A stretch of 64,000 nt of DNA from Halomonas beimenensis (lineage in GTDB: Bacteria > Pseudomonadota > Gammaproteobacteria > Pseudomonadales > Halomonadaceae), in NCBI RefSeq assembly GCF_002549795.1, contig NZ_CP021435.1, positions 3,410,001-3,474,000 of the forward strand, written 5' to 3'. The position numbers and the translations under genes are program-made. This document shows, piece after piece, positions 19,731-33,665 of this stretch (position 1 is the first letter of the stretch; every line of letters begins with the position of its first letter). The notes under the pieces are model-generated. The model saw only the letters and a list, made by a program, of their open reading frames with translations, was not told the origin of the DNA and ran no database searches.

Positions 19731-19920
19731 GAAAGCTGGCGAGCGAAGGTCAGACAAGGCAAACATCGGCGACAAATCGACAAGGACTGCCGATTTGGGC
19801 AACTCCGCTGCTCGAAGAGCGAGCGACATGGAGGTCGCGAGTCAAAAGACGGAGTTTACTGAAGTAAATGAGTACTTTGAGCCGATGTTTAACGCCGTAT
19901 GGCCGAGCGCAGCCGCTTTC
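19731..19920. ncRNA. multi-helix structured intergenic element (unnamed)
   Basis: About 190 nt of more AT-rich sequence with at least seven nested or adjacent inverted repeats. Outer stem GAAAGC 19731-19736 / GCTTTC 19915-19920. Long stem AAACATCGGC 19761-19770 / GCCGATGTTT 19881-19890. Inner helices: CAAATCG 19773-19779 / CGATTTG 19791-19797; ACTCCG 19802-19807 / CGGAGT 19850-19855, enclosing GCTC-GAA-GAGC (19810-19820) and GCGAC / GTCGC (19823-19838); TTTACT-GA-AGTAAA (19855-19868). The arrangement resembles a multibranch RNA. Strand and function are unknown; it ends 2 bp from the 3' end of the convergent cold-shock gene. A read-through plus-strand frame exists but has no start or ribosome site of its own. 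Confidence 0.5.
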
Positions 19921-19922
19921 CG

Positions 19923-20387
19923 TCACGTAATGACGGTGACGTCGTCGGCTTGAAGCCCCCGATCGTTGCGTGACACGTGATACTTCACCTTCTGGCCCTC
20001 GGCCAGGGTGCGGTGGCCACGACCACGGATGGCGCGGAAATGGACGAAGACGTCCTCGCCGCTGTCGCGGGTGATGAAGCCATAGCCCTTGTTGACGTTG
20101 AACCACTTGACCTCGCCGATCTCGCGGTCATCATCCTCGACCTCGGCGATATTGACCAGCTGGGGCGTCAGGGCGTTGATCGCCAGGGTGGCGACGAGCA
20201 ACAGCAGGAAGACCGCCAGGGCCACGGCGACATAGACCACGGCCACACCGCCGACCTCCAGGCTGGCGAACAGCTCGCGGGACAATGCCCCGCCGGTGAG
20301 ATGCACGAACAGGGCGATCAGCAGGGGCGCCGGGGCGGCCAGCAACAGACTGACGATACTGCAACGAAACACGACCTTTCGATTCAT
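19923..20387 (-). CDS. membrane-anchored cold-shock-domain protein
   Basis: 154 residues from MNRKVVFRC. Two hydrophobic helices (about 5-30 and 46-70) precede a short acidic linker (EVEDDDRE) and a complete C-terminal cold-shock domain (about 89-154) with RNP1 KGYGFI (100-105) and RNP2 VFVHF (113-117). A free CspA-type protein is about 70 residues, so this is a nucleic-acid-binding domain tethered to the inner membrane, inferred to face the cytoplasm. An in-frame ATG at 20411 is a possible alternative start; the weak GAAGT site favours 20387. No operon partner; convergent with the dapE operon. Confidence 0.85.
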   Translation of the reverse strand: MNRKVVFRCSIVSLLLAAPAPLLIALFVHLTGGALSRELFASLEVGGVAVVYVAVALAVFLLLLVATLAINALTPQLVNIAEVEDDDREIGEVKWFNVNKGYGFITRDSGEDVFVHFRAIRGRGHRTLAEGQKVKYHVSRNDRGLQADDVTVIT

Positions 20388-20516
20388 AAACTTCGGATGC
20401 CCTCTTGTCATGGGACAGGATGTGATGGGGTCGAGGCACCGGACGACACGAAGCCGCCCCCGACCCGGGAACGCGCCTTGCCACGGTGAACGGTGGCGCA
20501 GCATAAGGAGTCTATC

Positions 20517-20762
20517 ATGCGCGACGACGACACGCCCTCCACGCCGGAGGCTCGGCTGGAGGCGCTGGAGAGCCGGCTGGCCTACCAGGAACACTGGCTC
20601 GACACCCTGGACCGGGCGGTGGCCCAGCAGGAACGGCGGCTGATGCAGCTGGAGCGGCTCAATGAGCTGATGCAGAACAAGCTCCGCGAACAGCAGCGCG
20701 CCCTCCAGGAGGCAGACACGACGACACCCCGCCCCGAGGACGAGGTGCCGCCGCATTACTAG
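20517..20762 (+). CDS. slyX: SlyX family protein
   Basis: 81-residue coiled-coil protein ([20 protein letters not shown]) ending in the family-typical PPHY. Function unknown; named for its position beside slyD in E. coli. The ATG at 20517 has AAGGAG 6 nt upstream; an upstream in-frame start at 20493 has none. A Gln/Glu/Leu heptad pattern runs from about residue 10 to 65. Confidence 0.88.
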   Translation: MRDDDTPSTPEARLEALESRLAYQEHWLDTLDRAVAQQERRLMQLERLNELMQNKLREQQRALQEADTTTPRPEDEVPPHY

Positions 20763-20775
20763 CCGCTCCGCGACA

Positions 20776-20840
20776 GCTGGAAGCTGGAAGCCACCCTTGC
20801 TACTCCGGGGTTCGCTTCCCTCTTCCAGCCGCGAAGCGGC
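20776..20840. repeat. heptad-containing hairpins between slyX and trxB
   Basis: Two copies of GCTGGAA (20776-20789). GCTGGAAG 20783-20790 is inverted as CTTCCAGC at 20822-20829, and a further hairpin GCCGC-GAA-GCGGC spans 20828-20840. Lies between the convergent slyX and trxB stops and may terminate both. Confidence 0.6.
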
Positions 20841-20853
20841 GCTCTTCCGACTT

Positions 20854-22544
<1,691 letters not shown>

Positions 22545-22703
22545 GCAAATCTCCTTGCAGTCGTTGATGACACTCAGGGGTGTGTGGAACGAGATGCCTA
22601 CGCTAGGGCAGGTTGAGGCTTCGCGCCATTAGACCGATTCAATGGCGCATATAGCCAATAGCTATCATTCGTCCGGCGACCCATAGCCGGGACCCGGGGA
22701 CTG

Positions 22704-22913
22704 TCACAGGACGTCATCGTCACGCCCCAGGGTGACCGACTCGAGGTCGCCGCTGATCGGCGACACCTCGACACGAAGCTGTATCGGGGCGCAACAGTTG
22801 GGGCAGTCCTCCCAGGTGGCATGACTGCCCTGGGAGGCATCGATCTGCAGGTCGAAGGCGGTGTCGCAATAAGGACAGCGCACCGTCCGACTCTCGAGCT
22901 CTTCCTCGTGCAC
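22704..22913 (-). CDS. CPXCG-motif cysteine-rich protein
   Basis: 69-residue protein with two zinc-knuckle-like pairs: CPYC (about 13-16) and CPNCC (about 37-41). Family of unknown function, conserved in gammaproteobacteria. It starts at GTG (22913) with a strong GGGAGGAG site upstream. No further domain. Confidence 0.8.
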   Translation of the reverse strand: MHEEELESRTVRCPYCDTAFDLQIDASQGSHATWEDCPNCCAPIQLRVEVSPISGDLESVTLGRDDDVL

Positions 22914-23087
22914 GGCTCCTCCCGGGGCTGGGATCGCAGAAACGCAATATGGGGGGTGGCACGAGGCATTTCAAGGGCGAAGAGGAGGAACGCTGCGAAC
23001 GCGTCGGTTGAAAAGGCCATCTATCATGACCATGTAGTCCCGCAGGACCAGGATGGTTCGTTCATTCCCCCGTGAAAGGAGGACAGC

Positions 23088-25835
<2,748 letters not shown>

Positions 25836-25865
25836 CCAGGCCGATCCGAGGCACCCAGGAAGCGA

Positions 25866-25901
25866 CAGGCCCCGCCGGTTGCCCGGCGGGGCCTGTTTTT
25901 T
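25866..25901 (+). terminator. intrinsic terminator of acnA
   Basis: 13-bp perfect stem (CAGGCCCCGCCGG / CCGGCGGGGCCTG) with a 4-nt loop and a following TTTTTTG run. Located 30 bp after the acnA stop; it may also serve the convergent malic enzyme gene. Confidence 0.93.
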
Positions 25902-25936
25902 GTTCGGGCTTCGGGCTAGTGGCCCGCCGTCCGCCC

Positions 25937-27616
25937 CTAGAAGGACCGGCGGCGATAGCGCCGATACACCGGCGTCCAGAAGTTGCGCTCGATGGCCGCC
26001 CGCAGCGTGGGGCCATCGGTCTGCAGGGCCACGCCCTCCTGCTGCGCCTGCGCCGCCACCTCAAAGGCGATGGCCTTGGACAGCTCACGGATATCGGAGA
26101 GCGCCGGCAATACCGCGCCCTGGCCGGTCTTGGCCACCGGGGCCTCGCGGGCCAGGGCCCGGGAGGCCGACATCAGCATGGCATCGGTGACCCGCTTGGC
26201 CCCCGAGGCCTGCCCGCCCAGGCCGATCCCCGGGAAGATGTAGGCATTGTTGCACTGGGCGATGGGATAGCGACGCCCCTGGTACTCCACCGGCTGGAAG
26301 GGGCTGCCGGTGGCCACCATGGCCTGGCCGTCGGTCCAGCGAATCACGTCCTCGGGCACCGCCTCGGCCCGTGAGGTCGGGTTGGACAGCGGCATCACCA
26401 GCGGCGAGGCACAGCCCTCGTGCATGGTGCGGATGACCTCCTCGGTGAAGATGCCCTTCTGGCCGCAGACGCCGAGCAGCACGGTCGGCTTGATCCGCTT
26501 GACCACCTCCCGAAGCGACTGCCCGTCCCAGTCGGCGACCAGCGCCGGGTCCTGGGCCAGGCGGCGCTGGAAGCCGCGCAGCCATGCCTGGTCCTCGGTG
26601 ACCAGGCCCTCGCGATCGACCATGAAGAGGCGGCGACGGGCCTCGGCCTCGGATAGCCCCTCGGCCTGCATGGCCACCACGATCTGCTCGGCGATGCCAC
26701 AGCCCGCCGAACCCGCGCCCACGACCACCACCCGCTGGTCGCCCATGCCCTCGCCGCGCGCCTGACAGGCCGCCAGCAGGGTGCCCACGCAGACCGAGGC
26801 GGTGCCCTGGATGTCGTCGTTGAAGCAGCACAGCTCGTCGCGGTAGCGCTCGAGCAGCGGCAGGGCGTTGGTCTGCGCGAAGTCCTCGAACTGCAGCAGG
26901 ACGTGGGGCCAGCGACGCTTCACCGCGGCGATGAACTCGGCCATGAAGGCGTCGTAGTCCTCCTGGGCGATACGCGGATGCCGCCAGCCCATGTACATCG
27001 GGTCGGCCAGCAGGGCCTCGTTGTTGGTCCCCACGTCCAGGGTGATCGGCAGGGTGTAGGCCGGGCTGATGCCGCCGCAGGCGGTGTACAGGGACAGCTT
27101 GCCGATGGGGATGCCCATGCCGCCGATGCCCTGGTCGCCCAGGCCCAGGATCCGCTCGCCGTCGGTGACCACGATCACCTTGACCTTGTCCTTGGTGGCG
27201 CTGCGCAGGATATCGTCCATGTAGTCGCGATCGGGGTAGGAGATGAACAGGCCCCGGTGGTTGCGATAGATGTTGGAGAACTCCTCGCAGGCCTGGCCGA
27301 CCGTGGGGGTGTAGATGATCGGCAGCATCTCCTCGAGATGCTCGGACACCAGCCGGAAGTAGAGGGTCTCGTTGTCGTCCTGGATGGCGCGCAGGTAGAT
27401 GTGGCGATCCAGGTCGTTCTGGCACTGACGATACTGGCGATAGGCCCGCTCCGCCTGCTCCTCGATGGTCTCGACGTTCTGGGGCAGCAGGCCGATCAGG
27501 TTGAACTCACGGCGTTCCTCGTGGGTGAAGGCACTCCCCTTGTTGAGCAGGGGCATCTCGAGCAAGGGGGGCCCGGCGTAGGGCACATAGAGGGGGCGCT
27601 TGGCTTCACTGGTCAT
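25937..27616 (-). CDS. maeA: NAD-dependent malic enzyme
   Basis: Oxidative decarboxylation of malate to pyruvate and CO2. 559 residues, the SfcA/MaeA type. Motifs: [18 protein letters not shown] in the malic N-terminal domain, [15 protein letters not shown], and the dinucleotide site [14 protein letters not shown] at 27616. Convergent with acnA; upstream is a 303-bp gap carrying a MITE-like repeat. Confidence 0.95.
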   Translation of the reverse strand: MTSEAKRPLYVPYAGPPLLEMPLLNKGSAFTHEERREFNLIGLLPQNVETIEEQAERAYRQYRQCQNDLDRHIYLRAIQDDNETLYFRLVSEHLEEMLPIIYTPTVGQACEEFSNIYRNHRGLFISYPDRDYMDDILRSATKDKVKVIVVTDGERILGLGDQGIGGMGIPIGKLSLYTACGGISPAYTLPITLDVGTNNEALLADPMYMGWRHPRIAQEDYDAFMAEFIAAVKRRWPHVLLQFEDFAQTNALPLLERYRDELCCFNDDIQGTASVCVGTLLAACQARGEGMGDQRVVVVGAGSAGCGIAEQIVVAMQAEGLSEAEARRRLFMVDREGLVTEDQAWLRGFQRRLAQDPALVADWDGQSLREVVKRIKPTVLLGVCGQKGIFTEEVIRTMHEGCASPLVMPLSNPTSRAEAVPEDVIRWTDGQAMVATGSPFQPVEYQGRRYPIAQCNNAYIFPGIGLGGQASGAKRVTDAMLMSASRALAREAPVAKTGQGAVLPALSDIRELSKAIAFEVAAQAQQEGVALQTDGPTLRAAIERNFWTPVYRRYRRRSF

Positions 27617-27696
27617 CGAATCGTCTCGTGCTAGGTCGGAAATCCGGGCCGTATAGGTGGCGCTCTGCTGGCACCTTGGGCGCTACTCTATCACGA

Positions 27697-27726
27697 CGAC
27701 GCCCCGGTCATGGACACGGGGCGTCG
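27697..27726. terminator. hairpin in the trpS-maeA gap
   Basis: 10-bp perfect inverted repeat (CGACGCCCCG / CGGGGCGTCG) with a 10-nt loop. No T-run on either side. Possibly ends trpS transcripts. Confidence 0.4.
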
Positions 27727-27754
27727 CGCGTCGGCCGAACCGGCGTCTTTCAGG

Positions 27755-27923
27755 CTAGCAGCCTGTCGGACTTAACGCTGATCTACTGCGAATCCCGGTC
27801 TTTTCGGCCAACTTGATTCGATCCATTTCGTGAAATAGCGGGCTATTCGCCTCAATCGATCGATCAATTTGACTCGAAATCCGTGATTCTCGTGACGATC
27901 GGTCAAACCCGACAGGCTGCTAG
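27755..27923. mobile_element. MITE-like inverted-repeat element, copy 1
   Basis: 169-bp non-coding element with perfect 15-bp terminal inverted repeats (CTAGCAGCCTGTCGG / CCGACAGGCTGCTAG) and a central palindrome AATAGC-GG-GCTATT. A second copy at 58725-58889 is its reverse complement. CTAG at both ends could be part of the repeat or a 4-bp target duplication, as IS5-group elements make. The right CTAG supplies the TAG stop of trpS. A short reading frame inside has no ribosome site and is not called. Confidence 0.85.
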
Positions 27924-28945
27924 ACGAAGCGGCCGAGTCCCACCGCCTGGCGCAGGCGATCCATGAAGGGCGCGGCCTCGGCCCGGGCCTTCTCGGCGCC
28001 CTGGCGGAGCACCGCCTCGATGTGGCCGGGGTCCTCCAGCAGCGCCTGATAGCGCTCCCGGGGCTCGCGCAGATGGGCGTTGAGGTACTCGAAGACCCGG
28101 TTCTTGGCCTCGCCCCAGCCGATGCCGCCCTCGTACTCGGCACGCATGGCCGCGGCCTCCTCGGCGGTGGCGAAGGCCGAGTAGATCTGGAAGAGGGTGC
28201 AGGTATCCGGATCCTTGGGCTCGCCGGGCTCCAGGGAGTTGGTCTTGATCTTGCGCACCAGCTTGAGCAGCTTCTTCTCGGAGACGAACAGCGGGATGGT
28301 GTTGTTGTAGCTCTTGGACATCTTGCGGCCGTCCAGGCCCCCCAGCACCTCGACGCGCTCGTCCACCACCGCCTCGGGCAGGGTGAAGTACTGGCCCTTG
28401 TAGAGGTGGTTGAAGCGCCCCGCCATGTCCCGGGCCATCTCGATATGCTGGATCTGGTCGCGCCCCACCGGCACGCGCTGGGCGTTGAACATCAGGATGT
28501 CCGCGGCCATCAGCACCGGATAGCCGAACAGCCCCATGGTGATGCCCTTGTCGGGATCCTGGTTGCCGGCCTCCTCGTTCTCGGCCACCGCCGCCTTGTA
28601 GGCATGGGCGCGGTTCATCAGGCCCTTGGCGCAGACGCAGGACAGCATCCAGGTCAGCTCGGGGATCTCGGGGATGTCCGACTGGCGATAGAAGACGGCA
28701 TTGTCCGTGTCCAGGCCCAGCGCCAGCCAGGTGGCGGCGATCTCCAGGCGGGACTGCTCGACGCGCTTGGGATCCTGGCACTTGATCAGGGCATGCAGGT
28801 CGGCGAGGAAATAGTAGGACTGGACGCTGGGGTCCTGGCTCGCGGCGATGGCGGGCTTGATGGCTCCGACGTAGTTGCCCAGGTGGGGCGTGCCGGTGGT
28901 GGTGATGCCCGTGAGGACGCGGGTCTTGTCGGACGTTGCGGTCAT
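27920..28945 (-). CDS. trpS: tryptophanyl-tRNA synthetase
   Basis: Class I aminoacyl-tRNA synthetase charging tRNA-Trp. 341 residues. HIGH-like motif TPHLGNYVG near the N-terminus; KMSKS within [15 protein letters not shown]. Ends GRFV followed by a TAG that lies in the terminal repeat of the adjacent MITE-like element, so the original stop codon may have been replaced by the insertion. Monocistronic. Confidence 0.96.
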   Translation of the reverse strand: MTATSDKTRVLTGITTTGTPHLGNYVGAIKPAIAASQDPSVQSYYFLADLHALIKCQDPKRVEQSRLEIAATWLALGLDTDNAVFYRQSDIPEIPELTWMLSCVCAKGLMNRAHAYKAAVAENEEAGNQDPDKGITMGLFGYPVLMAADILMFNAQRVPVGRDQIQHIEMARDMAGRFNHLYKGQYFTLPEAVVDERVEVLGGLDGRKMSKSYNNTIPLFVSEKKLLKLVRKIKTNSLEPGEPKDPDTCTLFQIYSAFATAEEAAAMRAEYEGGIGWGEAKNRVFEYLNAHLREPRERYQALLEDPGHIEAVLRQGAEKARAEAAPFMDRLRQAVGLGRFV

Positions 28946-29072
28946 GGAAGCGGGACTCTGCTGACTCTCGAATGCCCGCTATGGTAACGCGGCGCCCCGA
29001 TCAAGGCGACCGGCCAGCCGATGCCGACGGGTCCCGCGATCCCTCCGACGCCGATGCCACGGCAGGCACGCG

Positions 29073-29106
29073 AAAAGGCCGGGGCCCCTCGCGGGAGCCC
29101 CGGCCT
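29073..29106 (-). terminator. intrinsic terminator of ald
   Basis: 10-bp stem (AGGCCGGGGC / GCCCCGGCCT) followed on the minus strand by TTTTCG, about 20 bp past the ald stop. Confidence 0.8.
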
Positions 29107-29128
29107 CTCGTCGGCTGCCGGTCCGGCC

Positions 29129-30244
29129 TTAGCCGATCAGCTTGGCGGTCTCCACGCAGTCGAGGCCGAAGGCATCGGCGACGGCCGGGTAGGTGACCTG
29201 CCCCTCGTGGACGTTGAGCCCTTCGGCGAAGTGCGCATCGTCGGCCAGCGCCTGCTTCCAGCCCTTGTCGGCCAGGGCGACGACGAAGGGCATGGTGGCG
29301 TTGGTCAGGGCCTGGGTGGAGGTCCGCGCCACGGCGCCCGGCATGTTGGCCACGCAGTAGTGCACCACCCCGTCCACCACATAGGTGGGCTCGGCATGGG
29401 TGGTGGGCTTGCTGGTCTCGAAGCAGCCGCCCTGATCGATGGCCACGTCCACCAGCACGCTGCCGGGCTTCATGTCGGCGAGCATGGCGCGGGTGATCAG
29501 CTTGGGCGCGGCGGCGCCGGGCACCAGGACGGCGCCGATGATCAGGTCGGACTCGCGCACCGCCTCTTCCAGGCTGTCGGCGGTGGAGAAGACGGTCTTC
29601 ATGCGGCCCTGGTAGCGATCGTCGAGGGTTTCCAGGCGCGGGATGGACTTGTCCAGCACGGTGACCTCGGCGCCGAGCCCCAGGGCCATGCGGGCGGCGT
29701 TCTCGCCGACCACGCCGCCACCGATGACGGTGACCCTGGCCGGGGCCACGCCCGGTACGCCCGGCAGCAGCACGCCGGCGCCGCCCTGGGCCTTCTCCAG
29801 GCTGTGGGCACCTGCCTGGACGGCCATGCGGCCGGCGACGGTGCTCATCGGCGCCAGCAGCGGCAGGCCGCCCTGGGGCGCGGTGATGGTCTCGTAGGCG
29901 ATGCAGGTGGCGCCGCTTTCCATCAGGCCGCGGGTCAGGTCTTCCTCGGCGGCCAGGTGCAGGTAGGTGAACAGGGTCTGCCCCTTGGACAGGCGCGCGA
30001 CCTCCTCGGGCTGGGGCTCCTTGACCTTGAGGATCAGTTCCGCCTCGCTCCAGACCTTGGCCACGTCGCCCTCCAGGCGTGCCCCGGCGGCCTCGTAGTC
30101 GGCATCCGGGAAACCGGCGCCTTCCCCGGCACCGGCCTGGACCGTCACCTCATGGCCGCGGGCGACGAGTTCCCGGGCGCCGGTGGGAGTCAGGGCGACA
30201 CGGTATTCGTGGTTCTTGATTTCCTTGGGGACGGCGATCTTCAT
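29129..30244 (-). CDS. ald: alanine dehydrogenase
   Basis: NAD-dependent reversible deamination of L-alanine to pyruvate and ammonia. 371 residues, start [20 protein letters not shown]. The Rossmann motif [12 protein letters not shown] and the substrate-loop segment [14 protein letters not shown] are typical. Normal family length (about 371). Separate promoter likely in the 178-bp upstream gap (30245-30422), which is AT-rich on its ald side. Confidence 0.96.
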   Translation of the reverse strand: MKIAVPKEIKNHEYRVALTPTGARELVARGHEVTVQAGAGEGAGFPDADYEAAGARLEGDVAKVWSEAELILKVKEPQPEEVARLSKGQTLFTYLHLAAEEDLTRGLMESGATCIAYETITAPQGGLPLLAPMSTVAGRMAVQAGAHSLEKAQGGAGVLLPGVPGVAPARVTVIGGGVVGENAARMALGLGAEVTVLDKSIPRLETLDDRYQGRMKTVFSTADSLEEAVRESDLIIGAVLVPGAAAPKLITRAMLADMKPGSVLVDVAIDQGGCFETSKPTTHAEPTYVVDGVVHYCVANMPGAVARTSTQALTNATMPFVVALADKGWKQALADDAHFAEGLNVHEGQVTYPAVADAFGLDCVETAKLIG

Positions 30245-30422
30245 GGAAAGTCCTCCGGTGCATGAACAGGGGATGACAACGGCGTGTCACCTCATTACAG
30301 CACAACAGAACGATCACGGTGAGATCACGGAACAAAAAGACAAAAATCTCAGGAAAAACCCCGGCGACCCATAAAATTCCACCACCAAGAGGAAGAAAAA
30401 CAGAAATCGACTCGACGGACGA

Positions 30423-30857
30423 TCATTCCTTGACCATCGCTCGACCGTAGCTGGCCAGGAAGACCTCGGGCAGGCGGCGGGGGCGACCGCTGGAGAGGGC
30501 GATGCAGGCGAAGCGGGTGCGAGCCCGCAACAGGGTCCGTCCGTCGCGGGGCCGCCACAGCTGGAAGCGTCGCGTCAGGGTGAGGCGGCCATCGCAGTCG
30601 ACGATCCAGGTGGCCAGCCGCAGCCGGTCTCCGACGAAGGCCGGCGCCAGATAATCCAGCTCGTGGCGATGCACGACCATGGCCCGGTCCAGCGCCCGGT
30701 AGCGAGCCAGGTCCAGCCCGAGCGTGGCCGAGTGGGCCCAGCTCGCCCGCTCCACCCAGCGCAGGTACTCGGCGTTGTTGGCGTGACCGAACTCGTCGAG
30801 GTGCGACGCCTCGACCTCGATATCGATCACGAAGGGAGTGGGCAGGTCCCAGGACAT
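30423..30857 (-). CDS. acyl-CoA thioesterase, 4-hydroxybenzoyl-CoA (YbgC/FadM) type
   Basis: Hotdog-fold thioesterase, 144 residues. The motif EVEASHLDEFGHANNAEYLRW contains the family catalytic Asp/Glu-x-x-x-x-x-His-x-x-N pattern (DEFGHANN). Substrate is unknown; likely an acyl-CoA. It follows a DUF2007 gene (24-bp gap) and the rlmI gene on the same strand. Confidence 0.85.
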   Translation of the reverse strand: MSWDLPTPFVIDIEVEASHLDEFGHANNAEYLRWVERASWAHSATLGLDLARYRALDRAMVVHRHELDYLAPAFVGDRLRLATWIVDCDGRLTLTRRFQLWRPRDGRTLLRARTRFACIALSSGRPRRLPEVFLASYGRAMVKE

Positions 30858-30881
30858 GGCGCGTGTCTCCTCGGACGGGAT

Positions 30882-31202
30882 TCAGGGCCGGGCACGGCCG
30901 CAGTTCCAGCAGGTGTCGAACACGCCTTCCAGACGCTCGCCGCAGCCGGAACAGGTCCAGGGCGGCCGGTCGTCGCCCTCGCTCAGGGCCTCGCGGAGCA
31001 AGGCCTCGGCCCGGGGCCGGTTGTGCGGCGCCACCCAGACCTCCGGCTCGCACTCTCCGGGAGGCAGCTCGCCGGCGGCGCCGCCCAGCGTCAGGTTGCG
31101 TCGCTCGACGGGGATGCCGGCGGCCTCGAGCAGGTTGGCTCCATGGCCGACCAGCAGGGGGTTGGCATGGGCGAAGACGCGAACGAAGTCGAAGTCACTC
31201 AT
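30882..31202 (-). CDS. DUF2007 protein with C-terminal zinc ribbon
   Basis: 106 residues from MSDFDFVRVFAHANP. Residues 1-70 match the DUF2007 pattern (RVFAHANPLLVGH... LLEAAGIPVERRN). The last 25 residues form a CxxC...CxxC zinc ribbon (TCSGCGERLEG, then CWNCGRA). DUF2007 proteins are proposed signal transducers, but no function is shown. An in-frame start 21 nt upstream is possible. Lies between rlmI and the thioesterase gene. Confidence 0.8.
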   Translation of the reverse strand: MSDFDFVRVFAHANPLLVGHGANLLEAAGIPVERRNLTLGGAAGELPPGECEPEVWVAPHNRPRAEALLREALSEGDDRPPWTCSGCGERLEGVFDTCWNCGRARP

Positions 31203-31253
31203 CGGGCAGCTCGCCACGGGCAAGAGCCGGACCGGAGCCCGGCTCCGCCACGA

Positions 31254-32450
31254 TTAGTCGCGGAAGACGCGCACGCCCAGCGCCTTGAGGTAGGAGGTCT
31301 CGGGAATCGCCGGATGCACCGGGTGATCCGGCCCCTGGTGGCCCTGGAAGAGGATCTGGGCGTGGCGATCCTGGTGGCGTGCGGCGCCGCGCACCACGTC
31401 CACCAGCCGTTCCGGGGCCAGGTGCATGGAGCAGGAGGCCGAGAGCAGCAGGCCGTCGCGCCCCAGCAGACGCATGGCCTCACGATTGAGCTTGCCATAG
31501 GCGCGCTCGCCGGCGGGGATGTCCTTGCGCTTCTTGATGAAGGCCGGTGGGTCGAGGATCACCACGTCGAACTGCTCGCCGTCGGCCTTGAGGGCGGCCA
31601 GGGCCTCGAAGGCATCGCCCTCGCCCACCGCGACCTGCTCGTGCAGCCCGTTGAGCGCGGCATTCTCGGCGACCCGCTCGAGGGCCGGGTCGCTGGCGTC
31701 CACGCAGAGCACCTCGCTGGCCCCATGGGCGGCGGCCTGCACTCCCCAGCCGCCCACGTAGCTGAACAGGTCCAGCACCCGCTTGCCGGCCACGAGGCCG
31801 TTGAGCCAGGCCCGGTTGGCGCGATGGTCGAAGAACCAGCCGGTCTTCTGACCCTCGAGGACCGGGGCGATGAAGCGCACGCCGTTCTCCTCGAGCTCGA
31901 CGGCCTCGGGCAGTTCCCCCTGGATCACCTCGACCCCGTCGGCCAGGCCTTCCTGGCGCCGGCCGGCGGTGTCGTTGCGCAGCACCACCGCCCGGGGGCC
32001 GAGCACCTTCTCCAGGGCATCGAGAAGGGGTTCGAGCACTGCCTCCATGCCGGCGGTGTTGAGCTGCACCACCAGGATGTCGCCGTAGCGGTCGATGATC
32101 AGTCCCGGGAGCAGGTCGCCCTCGCCATGCACCAGGCGATAGAAGGGCTTGTCGAAGAGCCGCTGGCGCAGTGCCAGGGCCTGGTTCAGCCGGTGCACCA
32201 GCAACGAGCGGTCGAGCCCCTGACCCGGATCCCGCGAGACCAGCCGGGCACAGATCAGCGAGTGGGCATTGACGTAGGCCACGCCCAGCGGCTTGCCGTT
32301 CGCGGCCTCCACCACGGCCTGCTCGCCGGGGGCGAAGGCCTTGAGCGGGGTGGCCTCGGTGTCGATCTCGTTGGAATACAGCCAGAGATGGCCGGCCTTG
32401 AGCCGGCGATCGGCGTTCTTCTTGAGGCGCAGTGAGCGTAGGGCGGTCAT
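31254..32450 (-). CDS. rlmI: 23S rRNA m5C1962 methyltransferase RlmI
   Basis: SAM-dependent rRNA cytosine-C5 methyltransferase. 398 residues from MTALRSLRLK. N-terminal PUA domain (about 1-75), EEHL-like middle, Rossmann methyltransferase domain with VLDLFSYVGGWGVQAA, DPPAF, and the catalytic-Cys segment SASCSMHL. E. coli RlmI is 396 residues. An upstream in-frame start (32489) would add 13 residues not seen in the family. Confidence 0.93.
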   Translation of the reverse strand: MTALRSLRLKKNADRRLKAGHLWLYSNEIDTEATPLKAFAPGEQAVVEAANGKPLGVAYVNAHSLICARLVSRDPGQGLDRSLLVHRLNQALALRQRLFDKPFYRLVHGEGDLLPGLIIDRYGDILVVQLNTAGMEAVLEPLLDALEKVLGPRAVVLRNDTAGRRQEGLADGVEVIQGELPEAVELEENGVRFIAPVLEGQKTGWFFDHRANRAWLNGLVAGKRVLDLFSYVGGWGVQAAAHGASEVLCVDASDPALERVAENAALNGLHEQVAVGEGDAFEALAALKADGEQFDVVILDPPAFIKKRKDIPAGERAYGKLNREAMRLLGRDGLLLSASCSMHLAPERLVDVVRGAARHQDRHAQILFQGHQGPDHPVHPAIPETSYLKALGVRVFRD

Positions 32451-32535
32451 GTCGGAACTCTCGTCATGAGGGCATTCAGGGAGCACCACCGGAACCGGGT
32501 CCGGTCGGCGCGTCGATACGGGAACGGGGCCGCCG

Positions 32536-33357
32536 TCAGGTCTGGCACTGGCCGCAGAAGACGCTGGCCCGCTGCCCCAGGATCACCAGGCGCAGGTCGG
32601 CGCCGCAGCGTCGGCAGGGCTCGCCGTCGCGCCCGTAGACGTTGAGGCGCTGGGCGAAGTAGCCGGGTTCGCCGGTCCCCCCGACGAAGTCGCGCAGGGT
32701 GGTGCCGCCCTGAGTGATGGCGGCGGCCAGCACCTCGCGGACCGCGGCCGCCAGCCGGGTGTAGCGTTCCCGGGAGATCCGTCCGGCGGCCCGGCGGGGA
32801 TCGATCCCGGCCAGGAACAGGGCCTCGGCGGCATAGATGTTGCCGACGCCCACCACCACGGCATTGTCCATCAGGAATGGCTTGACGGCCAGGCGGCGGC
32901 CCCGGGACATCGCATACAGCCGCTCCCCGTCGAAGCCTTCGGAGAGCGGCTCCGGGCCCAGCCTGGCGAGGCGCGAATCCTGCGTCGCATCGCCGGCCAG
33001 CCAGTCGACGAAGCCGAAGCGACGGGGATCGTGATAGCGCAGCACGGCTCCGTCCGCCATCACCAGGTCCAGATGGTCGTGTTTCCTGGGCAGCTCGCCG
33101 AGCCGGACGATGCGCAGACTTCCGGACATGCCGAGGTGCCACAGCAGGCTGGCGGGCTCACCCTCGAAGGGCATCAACAGGTACTTGGCCCGCCGCGAGA
33201 GCGTGCCGATGCGGGCGCCCACCAGCCGATCGATCAGGTCATCGGGGACCGGCAGGCGCAGGCGGGACTGGCGCACGATCACCTCGGTGATCTCGCGTCC
33301 CTCCACGTGAGGGGCGATGCCACGTCGGGTGGTCTCGACTTCGGGCAGTTCTGGCAT
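32536..33357 (-). CDS. mutM: formamidopyrimidine-DNA glycosylase
   Basis: Base-excision repair enzyme removing 8-oxoguanine and FaPy lesions, with AP lyase activity. 273 residues beginning [13 protein letters not shown]: the catalytic Pro and Glu directly follow Met. Lys of SRRAKYLL (about 57) is conserved, as is the C-terminal four-Cys zinc finger ([13 protein letters not shown]). The frame is open upstream, but catalysis requires this N-terminus. Confidence 0.98.
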   Translation of the reverse strand: MPELPEVETTRRGIAPHVEGREITEVIVRQSRLRLPVPDDLIDRLVGARIGTLSRRAKYLLMPFEGEPASLLWHLGMSGSLRIVRLGELPRKHDHLDLVMADGAVLRYHDPRRFGFVDWLAGDATQDSRLARLGPEPLSEGFDGERLYAMSRGRRLAVKPFLMDNAVVVGVGNIYAAEALFLAGIDPRRAAGRISRERYTRLAAAVREVLAAAITQGGTTLRDFVGGTGEPGYFAQRLNVYGRDGEPCRRCGADLRLVILGQRASVFCGQCQT

Positions 33358-33484
33358 GGGGAAGTCCGATGGGATCAATACGCAAGAACCCGACCATGGG
33401 GCCGGGTTCTGGCGGACAGGCCTTGCAACCTGCGGAAGGATGCCTTCGAGCAAGGCCGATGCGCGGCTGCGCTCGGCCCCGCGA

Positions 33485-33640
33485 TCACTTGATCTTGGCT
33501 TCCTTGTACATCACGTGCTTGCGGACCACCGGGTCGTACTTCTTCATTTCGAGCTTGTCCGGGGTGTTCCGCTTGTTCTTGTCGGTGGTGTAGAAATGGC
33601 CGGTACCGGCGCTGGACACCATTCGAATCTTGTCACGCAT
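33485..33640 (-). CDS. rpmG: 50S ribosomal protein L33
   Basis: 51-residue large-subunit protein reading [19 protein letters not shown] and ending YKEAKIK. It lacks the four zinc cysteines, so it is the Cys-minus form. Located 25 bp downstream of rpmB, the universal rpmB-rpmG pair. Confidence 0.95.
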   Translation of the reverse strand: MRDKIRMVSSAGTGHFYTTDKNKRNTPDKLEMKKYDPVVRKHVMYKEAKIK

Positions 33641-33665
33641 GAGTCTTCTCCCTTGCTGGGTACGC

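Noticed and set aside
19474..19953. Plus-strand frame running through the dapE terminator into the structured element
   Set aside because: It begins inside the hypothetical gene in another frame and has no start signal; the region is dominated by inverted repeats.
27772..28143. Short gene over the MITE-like element (and its twin at 58649-58861)
   Set aside because: Both frames cross the element into unrelated sequence, and the shared part is better explained as non-coding repeat.
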